64,000 nt of DNA from CBEUVQ01 sp965546615 (GTDB lineage: Bacteria; Bacillota; Desulfotomaculia; Desulfotomaculales; Desulfohalotomaculaceae): the NCBI GenBank assembly GCA_965546615.1, contig CBEUVQ010000010.1, forward strand, positions 15,755 through 79,754, given 5' to 3'. The notes beneath the pieces are model-generated. The model saw only the letters and a list, made by a program, of their open reading frames with translations, was not told the DNA's origin and made no database searches. A program made the position numbers and the translations under genes. Shown here one piece after another: positions 36,255 through 43,643 of this stretch (positions are counted from its first letter, which is position 1; each line of letters begins with the position of its first letter).

Positions 36255-36311
36255 TATTATACCTCCTTTGATATTGTTAGATTTACTTCGCCGATACCTT
36301 TAATATATCCT

Positions 36312-36548
36312 TTAATGTTGTTGGTTTTTTTCTTTTCTCAGTACTGCCCGAAAACCTCTGTCCGGAGATGCAGATACAGTAATTAGTTTATAACCGTCAT
36401 CGATTAGTTCATAGGACTCTTTAATTGCTGCTTCCATCTTGTTTAGCAGTTTTTCGCCATTGTCACCAAAGTCGGGAGTGTTGTCAATACCCAATTCTTC
36501 TTCAATGTAATTATTATTTTCCTTGTGCTGCTTATAGTAACGGCTCAA
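36312..36548 (-). CDS. Hypothetical protein (78 aa)
   Basis: A 78-residue acidic protein, probably starting at TTG 36548 (8 bases after AGGAAGG) as MSRYYKQHKENNNYIEEELG. A longer frame to 36614 enters the upstream gene's terminator and is not used. No motif recognised. It lies between two other small leftward genes. Confidence 0.55.
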   Translation of the reverse strand: MSRYYKQHKENNNYIEEELGIDNTPDFGDNGEKLLNKMEAAIKESYELIDDGYKLITVSASPDRGFRAVLRKEKNQQH

Positions 36549-36602
36549 AACTAACACCTTCCTTTTAATGATAGTAATTGTTAACTTATTATTCCCCAAA
36601 AT

Positions 36603-36633
36603 AAAAAAACCCAAGAATTTTTTTCTTGGGTTT
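36603..36633 (-). terminator. Terminator of the leftward gene at 36643
   Basis: AAACCCAAGAA (36607-36617) pairs with TTCTTGGGTTT (36623-36633). Read leftwards it ends in a T-run. Confidence 0.85.
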
Positions 36634-36642
36634 GTGATTACG

Positions 36643-36846
36643 TTAAATCGGTACGGTAATAGTTTTTAGTTCTTTACATTTGCTTGCTGAGTAACCGCGG
36701 AGTTGGTAAACTTTTTTCGGCATGTCCACCATACAAAAGTTTACTGATATGTCAGTTTCCGGAATACAACGACTTGATTTATATTGGCAATATTGACAAT
36801 CATGAGTTTTCGTCCGAAAAGAAATTTTCGCATGTTTTACTGACAT
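36643..36846 (-). CDS. Cys-containing small protein (67 aa)
   Basis: A 67-residue protein with five Cys (17, 20, 27, 38, 57), including CQYC, which may bind a metal. GGGAGGGG precedes the ATG and a terminator follows, so it is likely a real single-gene unit. No family recognised. Confidence 0.6.
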   Translation of the reverse strand: MSVKHAKISFRTKTHDCQYCQYKSSRCIPETDISVNFCMVDMPKKVYQLRGYSASKCKELKTITVPI

Positions 36847-37016
36847 GGCAACCCCTCCCGAATAGGTTCTTTAAATTATTAGACGAAAAAATTGGCCAAA
36901 ATGTGCCAAAAACATGGAAAAAATTTAATAAATAATTAACAATTGTTTTATTTGCAGGGAATAATGAATTTTTTAACGAATTACAGAGTGAAAATATATT
37001 ATGGGAGGGAAAGTTA

Positions 37017-37343
37017 ATGAAGCATTTTACTGCTGATGAACTAAAAGACGTCTTAACCAAACTTAGAAACCGTGAAAAAGTCAGTGCAGAAGAATTAGAA
37101 ACGTTAAAAAGATATGTCCCGCTGCATTTAGATCAAGCCAGTGCAGAAAGAATGTCAAAAATTGTGGATGAAATTAGGAGCGGAAAACGACCGCCGATGA
37201 CACCGGAAGAAAGGGCAGAACTGCATCAAGAGAATATAAATATTACAATAAAAAACATGGTGGAAACCCTTCCAACCATGAGTGATGATGAGTTCGCGCA
37301 GGTAATATCGATGTGTGAAACTTTGCGAGCTCAGATTAGGTAA
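37017..37343 (+). CDS. Hypothetical helical protein (108 aa)
   Basis: A 108-residue, probably all-helical soluble protein (FTADELKDVLTKLRNREKVS, MTPEERAELHQENINI, MSDDEFAQVISMCETLRAQI). GGGAGGGAAAG precedes the ATG. Its 3' end overlaps the convergent YgbA-like gene by 8 bases. No family recognised. Confidence 0.68.
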   Translation: MKHFTADELKDVLTKLRNREKVSAEELETLKRYVPLHLDQASAERMSKIVDEIRSGKRPPMTPEERAELHQENINITIKNMVETLPTMSDDEFAQVISMCETLRAQIR

Positions 37344-37653
37344 AGTAGTGCCAAAGATAATACAGCTTCCCTCTTTTGGCATAGTAAATTCCGGAGAATT
37401 TCATTACTTTTTTGATTTTGTTCCGGTACTTGGCAGCGTAACAGTGAGTATCGCAGTTTTTACATGACGGTTTAGGGTTTTTGGGGCAATTTTTCCGTCT
37501 TTTGACTGCATAATTACTCAGCTCCAGGCATTCCTGACAAAGCTGTAAAGTGTTATTTTCTATTATTACCGCAAGTTGATTTTCATGGTTGCATTTGCAA
37601 TTAGTTTCAATGAATTTTAATAGAATTTTTAAGTCTTTTTCCAGCTTGTTCAT
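37336..37653 (-). CDS. YgbA-like (nitrous oxide-stimulated promoter family) protein
   Basis: A 105-residue protein matching the YgbA family (PF11756): LCQECLELSNYAVKRRKNCP, KPSCKNCDTHCYAAKYRNKI, then VMKFSGIYY. Eight Cys including CxxC and CxxCxxxC pairs suggest a metal or iron-sulfur site. The Escherichia coli homologue is induced by nitrosative stress. The ATG at 37653 is 7 bases after GGAGC; the TTG one codon earlier is too close. Confidence 0.78.
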   Translation of the reverse strand: MNKLEKDLKILLKFIETNCKCNHENQLAVIIENNTLQLCQECLELSNYAVKRRKNCPKNPKPSCKNCDTHCYAAKYRNKIKKVMKFSGIYYAKRGKLYYLWHYFT

Positions 37654-37732
37654 CAAACCAGCTCCTTCTATTACTTTAATGATACATAAAAAAGTGCAGA
37701 AATACTGTGACGAAAATCATATCCCCATAAAG

Positions 37733-37772
37733 TAAGGAAAGAGCCTTTCAAGCAGCGCTTCTTTCCTTATTT
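37733..37772. terminator. Hairpin in the intergenic region before the TRAP leader
   Basis: TAAGGAAAGA (37733-37742) and TCTTTCCTTA (37760-37769) pair perfectly around a 17-base loop, with TTT after. It lies 80 bases upstream of the YgbA-like start. Nothing else is evident between 37654 and 37933. Confidence 0.5.
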
Positions 37773-37933
37773 CAGTTGATTATAAGATATTTGGCAGCTG
37801 GTTTCATCATGTCCAGGCTCGCAAACGAATATTTGCTCTGCTGCATCAGCAGCATGTTTATTGGGATAGCGGCTTTTAATAGTACGGACAATTTATTTAG
37901 CGCATAATATATAATTAATTAAAAAGAATACTA

Positions 37934-37962
37934 GTGACAACATTATCTACATATGATAAAAT
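37934..37962 (+). promoter_or_regulatory. Sigma-A promoter of the trpP-ecf-ior operon
   Basis: GTGACA (37934-37939), a 17-base spacer and TAAAAT (37957-37962); each hexamer has one mismatch to consensus. Transcription should start near 37969, giving a leader of about 220 bases. Confidence 0.75.
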
Positions 37963-38031
37963 TACCTTTAATTAGAATTAGATTAGTTGAGTATAGTTTT
38001 TAGAGAGAGTTGGTTCCAAAACTGCATATGT

Positions 38032-38086
38032 GAGGTGAGTTGAGGTGAGCTGAGCCAGTTAAGCATAGTTCTTAGTGTAGATATAG
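38032..38086 (+). promoter_or_regulatory. TRAP (MtrB) binding site, eleven NAG triplets
   Basis: Eleven NAG triplets: GAG at 38032, 38037, 38042, 38047 and 38052 (each separated by exactly 2 bases), then CAG 38056, AAG 38061, TAG 38066, 38073, 38078 and 38084. TRAP of Bacillus is an 11-subunit ring that, with tryptophan bound, wraps RNA carrying (G/U)AG repeats 2-3 bases apart. Number, spacing and position before a terminator all match. The site also covers the 5' arm of an antiterminator (38054-38064) that pairs with 38090-38101. Confidence 0.8.
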
Positions 38087-38093
38087 CGTGTTT

Positions 38094-38125
38094 AACCAGG
38101 CCAAGTGCCTGGTTTTTAGTTTTTA
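38094..38125 (+). terminator. Regulated attenuator of the trpP leader
   Basis: AACCAGGC (38094-38101) pairs with GCCTGGTT (38107-38114) around a 5-base loop, followed by TTTAGTTTTT. Its 5' arm is shared with an antiterminator, so TRAP binding upstream should favour termination. Confidence 0.82.
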
Positions 38126-38173
38126 TGCAGGTTGACGGACTATGTCTGCTGTGAAAATGTTAAAAGAAAGGCA

Positions 38174-38196
38174 GAGTAGAGCAGAGGAGAGATGAG
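38174..38196 (+). promoter_or_regulatory. Second TRAP site across the trpP ribosome site and start
   Basis: GAG at 38174, 38179, 38184, 38189 and 38194, each exactly 5 bases apart. They cover the ribosome site GGAGAG and the ATG at 38192. AAG/CAG triplets just upstream may extend the array. In Bacillus subtilis, TRAP blocks trpP translation through NAG triplets over the same positions. Confidence 0.7.
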
Positions 38197-38758
38197 TGTG
38201 AATACCGAAAAAACCCTGTCAAACAATGAGCGGATTATCGAACAGCCGATTACCAAAACCAAATCAGTGGCAATAGCAGCCATTTTAATTGCTATTGGTG
38301 CGGTCCTGCGCATGTTTTCCCCAAACATTCTAGGAATTACACCTAACTTTATCATCGCAATGTATTGTCTGGCAATCGTATTATTACAACCCACCTTTAA
38401 AGCAGTTTTTGGTATTGGGTTAGTAGCCGGAGCTGTCAGCATGATTTTCTCAAAATCCCCAATCCCCATGCTTAATTTAATCACCGAACCCACAGGAGCT
38501 TTAGTATGCTTCTTGGTCGTTAGGTATTTACCGGAATTTACTTTTAAAAACTATTCTTTCAAACCAATATTTGCCACTTTGTTAGGCACATTAGCGAGCG
38601 GTGGTTTATACGTTGTATTGAATTTCCGTTATGCCTTAAATTTACCGGTTGATGCAATGCAGGCGGCCTTTATCGGTGTAGTTATCCCGGTAGCTTTAAT
38701 TAATGCTGTTATGGCCCAAATATTATATGCCCCGGTTAAAAAATTTATTAAGTTTTAG
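38192..38758 (+). CDS. trpP: TrpP-type tryptophan uptake S component
   Basis: A 188-residue membrane protein with about five helices (SVAIAAILIAIGAVLRMFSP, ITPNFIIAMYCLAIVLLQPT, GIGLVAGAVSMIFSKSPIPM). The helix pattern and LNLITEPTGALVCFL fit TrpP (PF17099), a predicted ECF substrate-binding component for tryptophan. The two ATPases and T component follow directly, so this is a dedicated ECF importer. The leader and start region carry TRAP sites, which independently supports tryptophan as substrate. Confidence 0.82.
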   Translation: MSVNTEKTLSNNERIIEQPITKTKSVAIAAILIAIGAVLRMFSPNILGITPNFIIAMYCLAIVLLQPTFKAVFGIGLVAGAVSMIFSKSPIPMLNLITEPTGALVCFLVVRYLPEFTFKNYSFKPIFATLLGTLASGGLYVVLNFRYALNLPVDAMQAAFIGVVIPVALINAVMAQILYAPVKKFIKF

Positions 38759-38777
38759 CCCGCTGGGAGGTAGTTGA

Positions 38778-39638
38778 ATGGCAGTATATATCATTAAAGA
38801 TTTGACCTTTCATTACCCGCAGGCAAAATCACCGGCGTTATCCGGTATAAACTTGACAATTCGCAAAGGGGAATTTTTGGGAATCACCGGTCCCACCGGT
38901 GCAGGGAAAAGTACGCTGGCAAGATGTTTAAACGGCATTATTCCCCATTTTCAAAAGGGCTGCCTGCAGGGTAGTGTGTTATTGAACGGCAAACACCTTC
39001 AACAAGAAACTACTGCTAATATTGCCAGGGTGGTGGGCAGTGTTTTTGACGACCCTGAGGCGCAAATAATTTCGGCAGATGTTGAACAGGAGCTGATATT
39101 TTCTCTTGAAAATATGGGTGTTGAACCAAACGAAATGGAAAGTCGCATTACTCAGGCTTTAGAAATGACCGGACTAAGTGCGCTGAGACACAGCAGTACA
39201 AATAATCTTTCCGGAGGCCAGAAGCAGAGGTTGGCAATTGCGGCAGTGCTGGCAATAAAACCCCAGATTCTGGTGTTGGATGAACCGACATCGGAATTGG
39301 ATCCGCTGGGAACAAAAGAAATTTTTAAAATTCTGGCCGACTTAAATCAACGGGAAGGCATTACAGTAGTGTTAATTGAACAAAAAACTGAGTATTTGGC
39401 CCGTTATGCCGGTAGAATTGTAATTTTAGATCAAGGGAAGGTAGCTGTTGACGGCCATCCAAGGGATGTTTTTTCTTCTTCGGAAGAACTTCGGCATTTA
39501 GGCGTGCAGCCACCTCAAATAGCACAGCTGGCTCACCGTTTTGGTTCGTGCCGGCATCTGCCGATAACGGTATCCGAAGGTTTATCATACATTCAAAAAT
39601 TGCGGAGTGGGATAAGTGAGCAGAAAAGAAATTATTAA
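38778..39638 (+). CDS. ECF transporter ATPase (first)
   Basis: A 286-residue ABC ATPase. Walker A GPTGAGKST (about 36-44), a Q-loop region VFDDPEAQIIS typical of ECF ATPases, signature LSGGQKQR and Walker B LVLDEPTS. It powers import with the second ATPase downstream. GGAGGTAG precedes the ATG, 19 bases after trpP. Overlaps the next gene by 23 bases. Confidence 0.9.
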   Translation: MAVYIIKDLTFHYPQAKSPALSGINLTIRKGEFLGITGPTGAGKSTLARCLNGIIPHFQKGCLQGSVLLNGKHLQQETTANIARVVGSVFDDPEAQIISADVEQELIFSLENMGVEPNEMESRITQALEMTGLSALRHSSTNNLSGGQKQRLAIAAVLAIKPQILVLDEPTSELDPLGTKEIFKILADLNQREGITVVLIEQKTEYLARYAGRIVILDQGKVAVDGHPRDVFSSSEELRHLGVQPPQIAQLAHRFGSCRHLPITVSEGLSYIQKLRSGISEQKRNY

Positions 39639-40482
39639 AACAGTAAATTTATCTTATCGTTATCAAAATAATGCTGCGGTTTTAAAGAACATCAACATTT
39701 CTGTCAAAGCGGGTGAAATGGTTGCTGTTGTCGGGCAAAACGGTGCCGGCAAAACTACACTGGTGAAACATTTTAACGGCTTACTAAAGCCCACTTCAGG
39801 CCAAGTATTGGTTAACGGCTGTAATACATCAAATCGTAAAATTTCTGACTTGGCCCGTCATGTGGGATTTGTATTCCAAAATCCTGACCATCAGATATTT
39901 CATGACAGTGTGGAAAAAGAAGTCGCTTTTGGACTGAGTAATGCCGGTTTCACAAAAAATGAAATTTGCGAACGGGTGGAAGAAGCGCTGACTGCAGTGA
40001 AACTCATTGAAAAGCGTACTGTTTACCCCTATGAGTTGAGCAAAGGCCAGCGACAGCGTTTGGCATTAGCGTCAGTGTTGGCAGTACGCCCCGAAGTAAT
40101 TGTGCTGGATGAACCAACTACCGGTCAGGATTATCGGGAAAGCAGACAGATCATGAAAATGATTACTGATTTAAATCAGTCCGGACACACTATTATTTTT
40201 ATTACTCATGATATGTCATTGGTAGCGGAATTTGCACAGCGAGTGATTGTGCTTTGTCAGGGTGAAGTACTGATTGACGGTCCGGTGCGGGAGGTTTTTA
40301 CAAAACCACACTTACTCGCCAGAACGTTTTTAGAGCTTCCCCCGGTTATCAGATTGGCCCAAAATCTGGAGCTTTGCACGAACAGCAGCTGCCTATTGAC
40401 AGTTGATGAAGTTTATCACGCTCTGCTGCATTCAATGGGAGGTGAAACAAATGGCTTCAATTGCAGAATATCTCCCTTATAA
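39616..40482 (+). CDS. ECF transporter ATPase (second)
   Basis: A 288-residue ABC ATPase paralogous to the preceding one. Walker A GQNGAGKTT (about 39-47), the ECF-type Q-loop VFQNPDHQIF, signature LSKGQRQR (Lys in place of the usual Gly) and Walker B VLDEPTT. The start is GTG at 39616, inside the previous gene, behind GGAGTGGGATAA, so translation is coupled. Confidence 0.9.
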   Translation: MSRKEIIKTVNLSYRYQNNAAVLKNINISVKAGEMVAVVGQNGAGKTTLVKHFNGLLKPTSGQVLVNGCNTSNRKISDLARHVGFVFQNPDHQIFHDSVEKEVAFGLSNAGFTKNEICERVEEALTAVKLIEKRTVYPYELSKGQRQRLALASVLAVRPEVIVLDEPTTGQDYRESRQIMKMITDLNQSGHTIIFITHDMSLVAEFAQRVIVLCQGEVLIDGPVREVFTKPHLLARTFLELPPVIRLAQNLELCTNSSCLLTVDEVYHALLHSMGGETNGFNCRISPL

Positions 40483-41230
40483 TTCCATCGTACACAACTT
40501 AAATCCGCTTACAAAAATAATTTGGCTGATTGCGGTGATGATTGTTGCCCTCACTTTTAGCAGCGGTGTTTACCTGCTGCTGTTATTGAGCAGTGTGCTG
40601 GCAGTTGCGGCGGCAGCGAAAGTGCTGCCCAAACTGCTGCCGATGTTTAAAGGGCTGTTGTTATTTAGTTTAATGATGATTTTGCTGCAGGTAATTTTTT
40701 TAAAACAGGGCGAAATTTTAATTTATTTATTACCGGGAGAAATCCTGCCGGTATATAGTAAAGCTGTTTATTTGGGTGCTGCAATGAGCATTAGAATGAT
40801 GGCTGTAGTGCTGAGTTTTGTGGTTTTTTTGGCCACCACCCAATACAGAGATATTATTCTGACGATGCACCGCCAATTAAAACTACCATACGATTATGTG
40901 TTTATGTTTATGACGGCGCTGCGTTTTATTCCGGCTTTTTTAACAGAAATTAAACTGGTTCGTGAAGCACAAGCTGCCCGAGGGTGTTTGGTTGATGGCG
41001 GTAATCCTGTTATTAAATTAAAATCCTATGGGTCAGTAGCTGTTCCGCTGGTATTAATATCGCTGCAAAAAGCTGAACAGTTGGCGATGGCTATGGAAAC
41101 CAGAGGTTACGGCGCCGGACACCGCACCCAATATCGAGAAGTGGTAATTACAGCTAAAGATTGGCTATTTATTTTTATCACAGTAGTTTTGACGATTACC
41201 GCAATCACTTTTCAAATAACCAGCCATTAG
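40451..41230 (+). CDS. ECF transporter T component
   Basis: A 259-residue transmembrane coupling protein with about five helices and the cytoplasmic Ala-Arg-Gly coupling motif in REAQAARGCL (about residue 175), which docks into the ATPases; a second ETRGYG motif follows near 217. The ATG at 40451, 7 bases after GGGAGGTG, lies inside the upstream gene (32-base overlap). Completes the importer for TrpP. Confidence 0.9.
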   Translation: MASIAEYLPYNSIVHNLNPLTKIIWLIAVMIVALTFSSGVYLLLLLSSVLAVAAAAKVLPKLLPMFKGLLLFSLMMILLQVIFLKQGEILIYLLPGEILPVYSKAVYLGAAMSIRMMAVVLSFVVFLATTQYRDIILTMHRQLKLPYDYVFMFMTALRFIPAFLTEIKLVREAQAARGCLVDGGNPVIKLKSYGSVAVPLVLISLQKAEQLAMAMETRGYGAGHRTQYREVVITAKDWLFIFITVVLTITAITFQITSH

Positions 41231-41262
41231 GCGACAATATATATCAGCATGGAGGAATTTCG

Positions 41263-43050
41263 ATGAAAAAATTGTTAATGGGTAATGAAGCCATTGCCTA
41301 CGGGGCTGTGGAAGCCGGTGTTCAAGTGGCCGCCGCTTATCCCGGCACGCCTTCATCAGAGATATTTTCCACTTTGGCGGCAATGGCCAAGGAAAAAGGA
41401 ATCTATACTGAATGGTCGGTAAATGAAAAAGTTGCTTTAGAGGTGGCTGCCGGAGCAGCGTATGCCGGGGCAAGAGCAATGGTGACAATGAAGCAGGTTG
41501 GATTGAATGTTGCTGCCGACCCATTGATGACACTGGCCTATATCGGTGTTAAAGGCGGCTTGGTTTTAGTAGTGGCCGATGACCCCGGACCGCACAGCTC
41601 GCAAAATGAGCAGGATACCAGGAAATTTGCGCAGTTTGCTAAACTGCCGGTTTTAGACCCGGCCGATCCCCAAGAAGCAAAAGATATGATTATTAAAGCT
41701 TTTGATATTTCTGAGGAACTTGGTTTACCGGTGATTTTACGGCCAACTACCCGCACTTGTCACGTCTGTCAAGACGTAGAAGTTTCCGAAGCACAAAACA
41801 CCAATGTTCCGGAAGGATTTGTTAAAGATCCGGGCTGGGTAATTTTCCCCAGCTTAGCAATAAAACGTCATGTTTGGTTAAATAAGCAGCAGCAGGCAGC
41901 CCAAGATATTTTTGAAAATCTTCCCTTTAATAATGCTGTCTGTCGTGCTGATGTCGGCATTGTCGCCGGTGGCGTAGCTTATAACTATGTGCAGGAGGCA
42001 CTGGCGATGTTAGGGGTAAAAGCATCGCTGTTAAAAATCGGCACACCATATCCGCTGCCCCAAAAACTTGTACTGGATTTTTTAAAACAGCATAAACGCA
42101 TACTGGTAGTGGAAGAACAAGAACCGGTAGTGGAAGATCAGCTGATTAAACTGGCTTGGGAACAAAAACTGCCGCTGGAAATTGTGGGTAAATACCGCAA
42201 TTATGTTCCACGTGAGGGTGAACTAAACGTAAATAAAGCTGCTGCCGCTGTTGCAAAATTTGTTAATCTGCCAATTAGTCAGAATAACAATCCGGTGCTG
42301 CCAGAGCTTCCTGTTCGCCCTCCGGTACTTTGTGCCGGCTGTCCACACCGGGCATCATTTTATGCCTTTAAACAAGCTGCCGGCAAAGATGCTGTTTTTA
42401 CCGGAGATATTGGCTGCTATACATTAGGCAACATGCCTCCGCTGAACGCGGTAGACACTTGTCTGTGTATGGGAGCAAGCATAACTATTGCCACCGGTCT
42501 CAGCCGAGTTGAACCTCAGCGCAAACAAATTGCCTTTTTAGGTGACTCGACCTTCTTTCATACCGGTATACCGGGTTTAATAAATGCAGTATATAACAAA
42601 ACGAACATTACTTTAGTTGTTTTAGATAATCGCACAACTGCGATGACCGGCCATCAACCGCACCCCGGTTTAGGGGAAACAGCGGTAGGTGATCCGACGG
42701 TAACTTTAGATATTGCTAAAATTGCCTCTGCTTGCGGTGTAGAAAAAGTATTGGTTGTTGATCCTTATGATTTAACAGCAGCTAAAGCCGCCGCGCAGGA
42801 AGCTGTTGACTATGCCGGGCCTGCTGTAGTTGTGATGCGGCGCGAATGTATCGCTTTAAAAACGAGAGAGCATAAAAAGCCCTGTAGGATCAACCCGGAA
42901 ACTTGTTTGCAATGCAGAGTGTGCATTGAAGAGTTGGGCTGCCCGGCGATATTTGTTAAGGACGGACAGCCGGTTATTGCCACCAATTGTACAGGTTGCG
43001 GCCTTTGCGCTCAGATCTGCCCGGCCGGAGCTGTTGAGGAGGTGCTTTAA
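41263..43050 (+). CDS. iorA: Indolepyruvate ferredoxin oxidoreductase, alpha subunit
   Basis: A 595-residue thiamine-diphosphate enzyme subunit. The N-terminal pyruvate-binding region (AAAYPGTPSSEI), the C-terminal TPP region (GDIGCYTLG, GDSTFFHTG) and two 4Fe-4S motifs at the end (CLQCRVCIEELGC and CTGCGLCAQICP) are intact. With IorB it interconverts aryl pyruvates and aryl-acetyl-CoA using ferredoxin. GGAGGAATTTCG sets the ATG at 41263. It follows the ECF T gene by 32 bases without a terminator, so it should be under the same tryptophan-controlled leader. Confidence 0.93.
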   Translation: MKKLLMGNEAIAYGAVEAGVQVAAAYPGTPSSEIFSTLAAMAKEKGIYTEWSVNEKVALEVAAGAAYAGARAMVTMKQVGLNVAADPLMTLAYIGVKGGLVLVVADDPGPHSSQNEQDTRKFAQFAKLPVLDPADPQEAKDMIIKAFDISEELGLPVILRPTTRTCHVCQDVEVSEAQNTNVPEGFVKDPGWVIFPSLAIKRHVWLNKQQQAAQDIFENLPFNNAVCRADVGIVAGGVAYNYVQEALAMLGVKASLLKIGTPYPLPQKLVLDFLKQHKRILVVEEQEPVVEDQLIKLAWEQKLPLEIVGKYRNYVPREGELNVNKAAAAVAKFVNLPISQNNNPVLPELPVRPPVLCAGCPHRASFYAFKQAAGKDAVFTGDIGCYTLGNMPPLNAVDTCLCMGASITIATGLSRVEPQRKQIAFLGDSTFFHTGIPGLINAVYNKTNITLVVLDNRTTAMTGHQPHPGLGETAVGDPTVTLDIAKIASACGVEKVLVVDPYDLTAAKAAAQEAVDYAGPAVVVMRRECIALKTREHKKPCRINPETCLQCRVCIEELGCPAIFVKDGQPVIATNCTGCGLCAQICPAGAVEEVL

Positions 43051-43638
43051 ATGAAATTAGATATCGTTATCACCGGGGTTGGCGGCCAGGGTAATGTGCT
43101 GGCATCGAGAATCATAGCTCAAACTGCAATGGAGGCAGGATACCCGGTGCGCACCTCAGAGGCTATCGGCATGGCGCAGCGCGAAGGGGTAGTAATGAGC
43201 CAGGTGCGAATAGGTGACAGTTTAAGCGGTGCTTTAATACCGGACGGATCTGCTGATGTGCTTTTAGGCTTTGAACTTGCCGAAACAGTACGCGGGCTGC
43301 CTAAAATAAAAAAGGATGCGGCAGTTATTGCTAATACCGCCACCATTATTCCGGTATCCGCTGCTTTGGGGATTTGCAGTTACCAGCCGGAAACATTAGT
43401 CAGCTGTCTAAAGCAGAATACTACCAATTTACATTTAATTGATGCCACAACTTTAGCTGCTGATGCCGGCACACCGAAAGCGGCCAATATTGTGCTGTTG
43501 GGGGCGCTGGCTGCTTTAAAAATTCTGCCCTGTACGGCAGAGCAGCTGCTTAACACCGTTCTTAAAACGGTGCCGCCCAAATTTAAAGAGATTAATAACC
43601 GTGCTTTTCAGCTTGGTTTTAAAGCGCTGGAGGTGTAA
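43051..43638 (+). CDS. iorB: Indolepyruvate ferredoxin oxidoreductase, beta subunit
   Basis: A 195-residue gamma-type domain of the 2-oxoacid oxidoreductase family: GVGGQGNVLASRIIAQTAME (about 8-27) binds CoA, and EAIGMAQREGVVMSQVRIG (about 38-56) is the family's second block. It begins directly after the iorA stop codon, with GAGGAGGTG inside the end of iorA as ribosome site. Forms the IorAB heterodimer. Confidence 0.92.
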   Translation: MKLDIVITGVGGQGNVLASRIIAQTAMEAGYPVRTSEAIGMAQREGVVMSQVRIGDSLSGALIPDGSADVLLGFELAETVRGLPKIKKDAAVIANTATIIPVSAALGICSYQPETLVSCLKQNTTNLHLIDATTLAADAGTPKAANIVLLGALAALKILPCTAEQLLNTVLKTVPPKFKEINNRAFQLGFKALEV

Positions 43639-43643
43639 TTATA

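Noticed and set aside
37981..38191. T-box or SAM-type riboswitch before trpP
   Set aside because: No T-box core or other riboswitch consensus is present; the NAG triplets and overlapping hairpins fit a TRAP leader.
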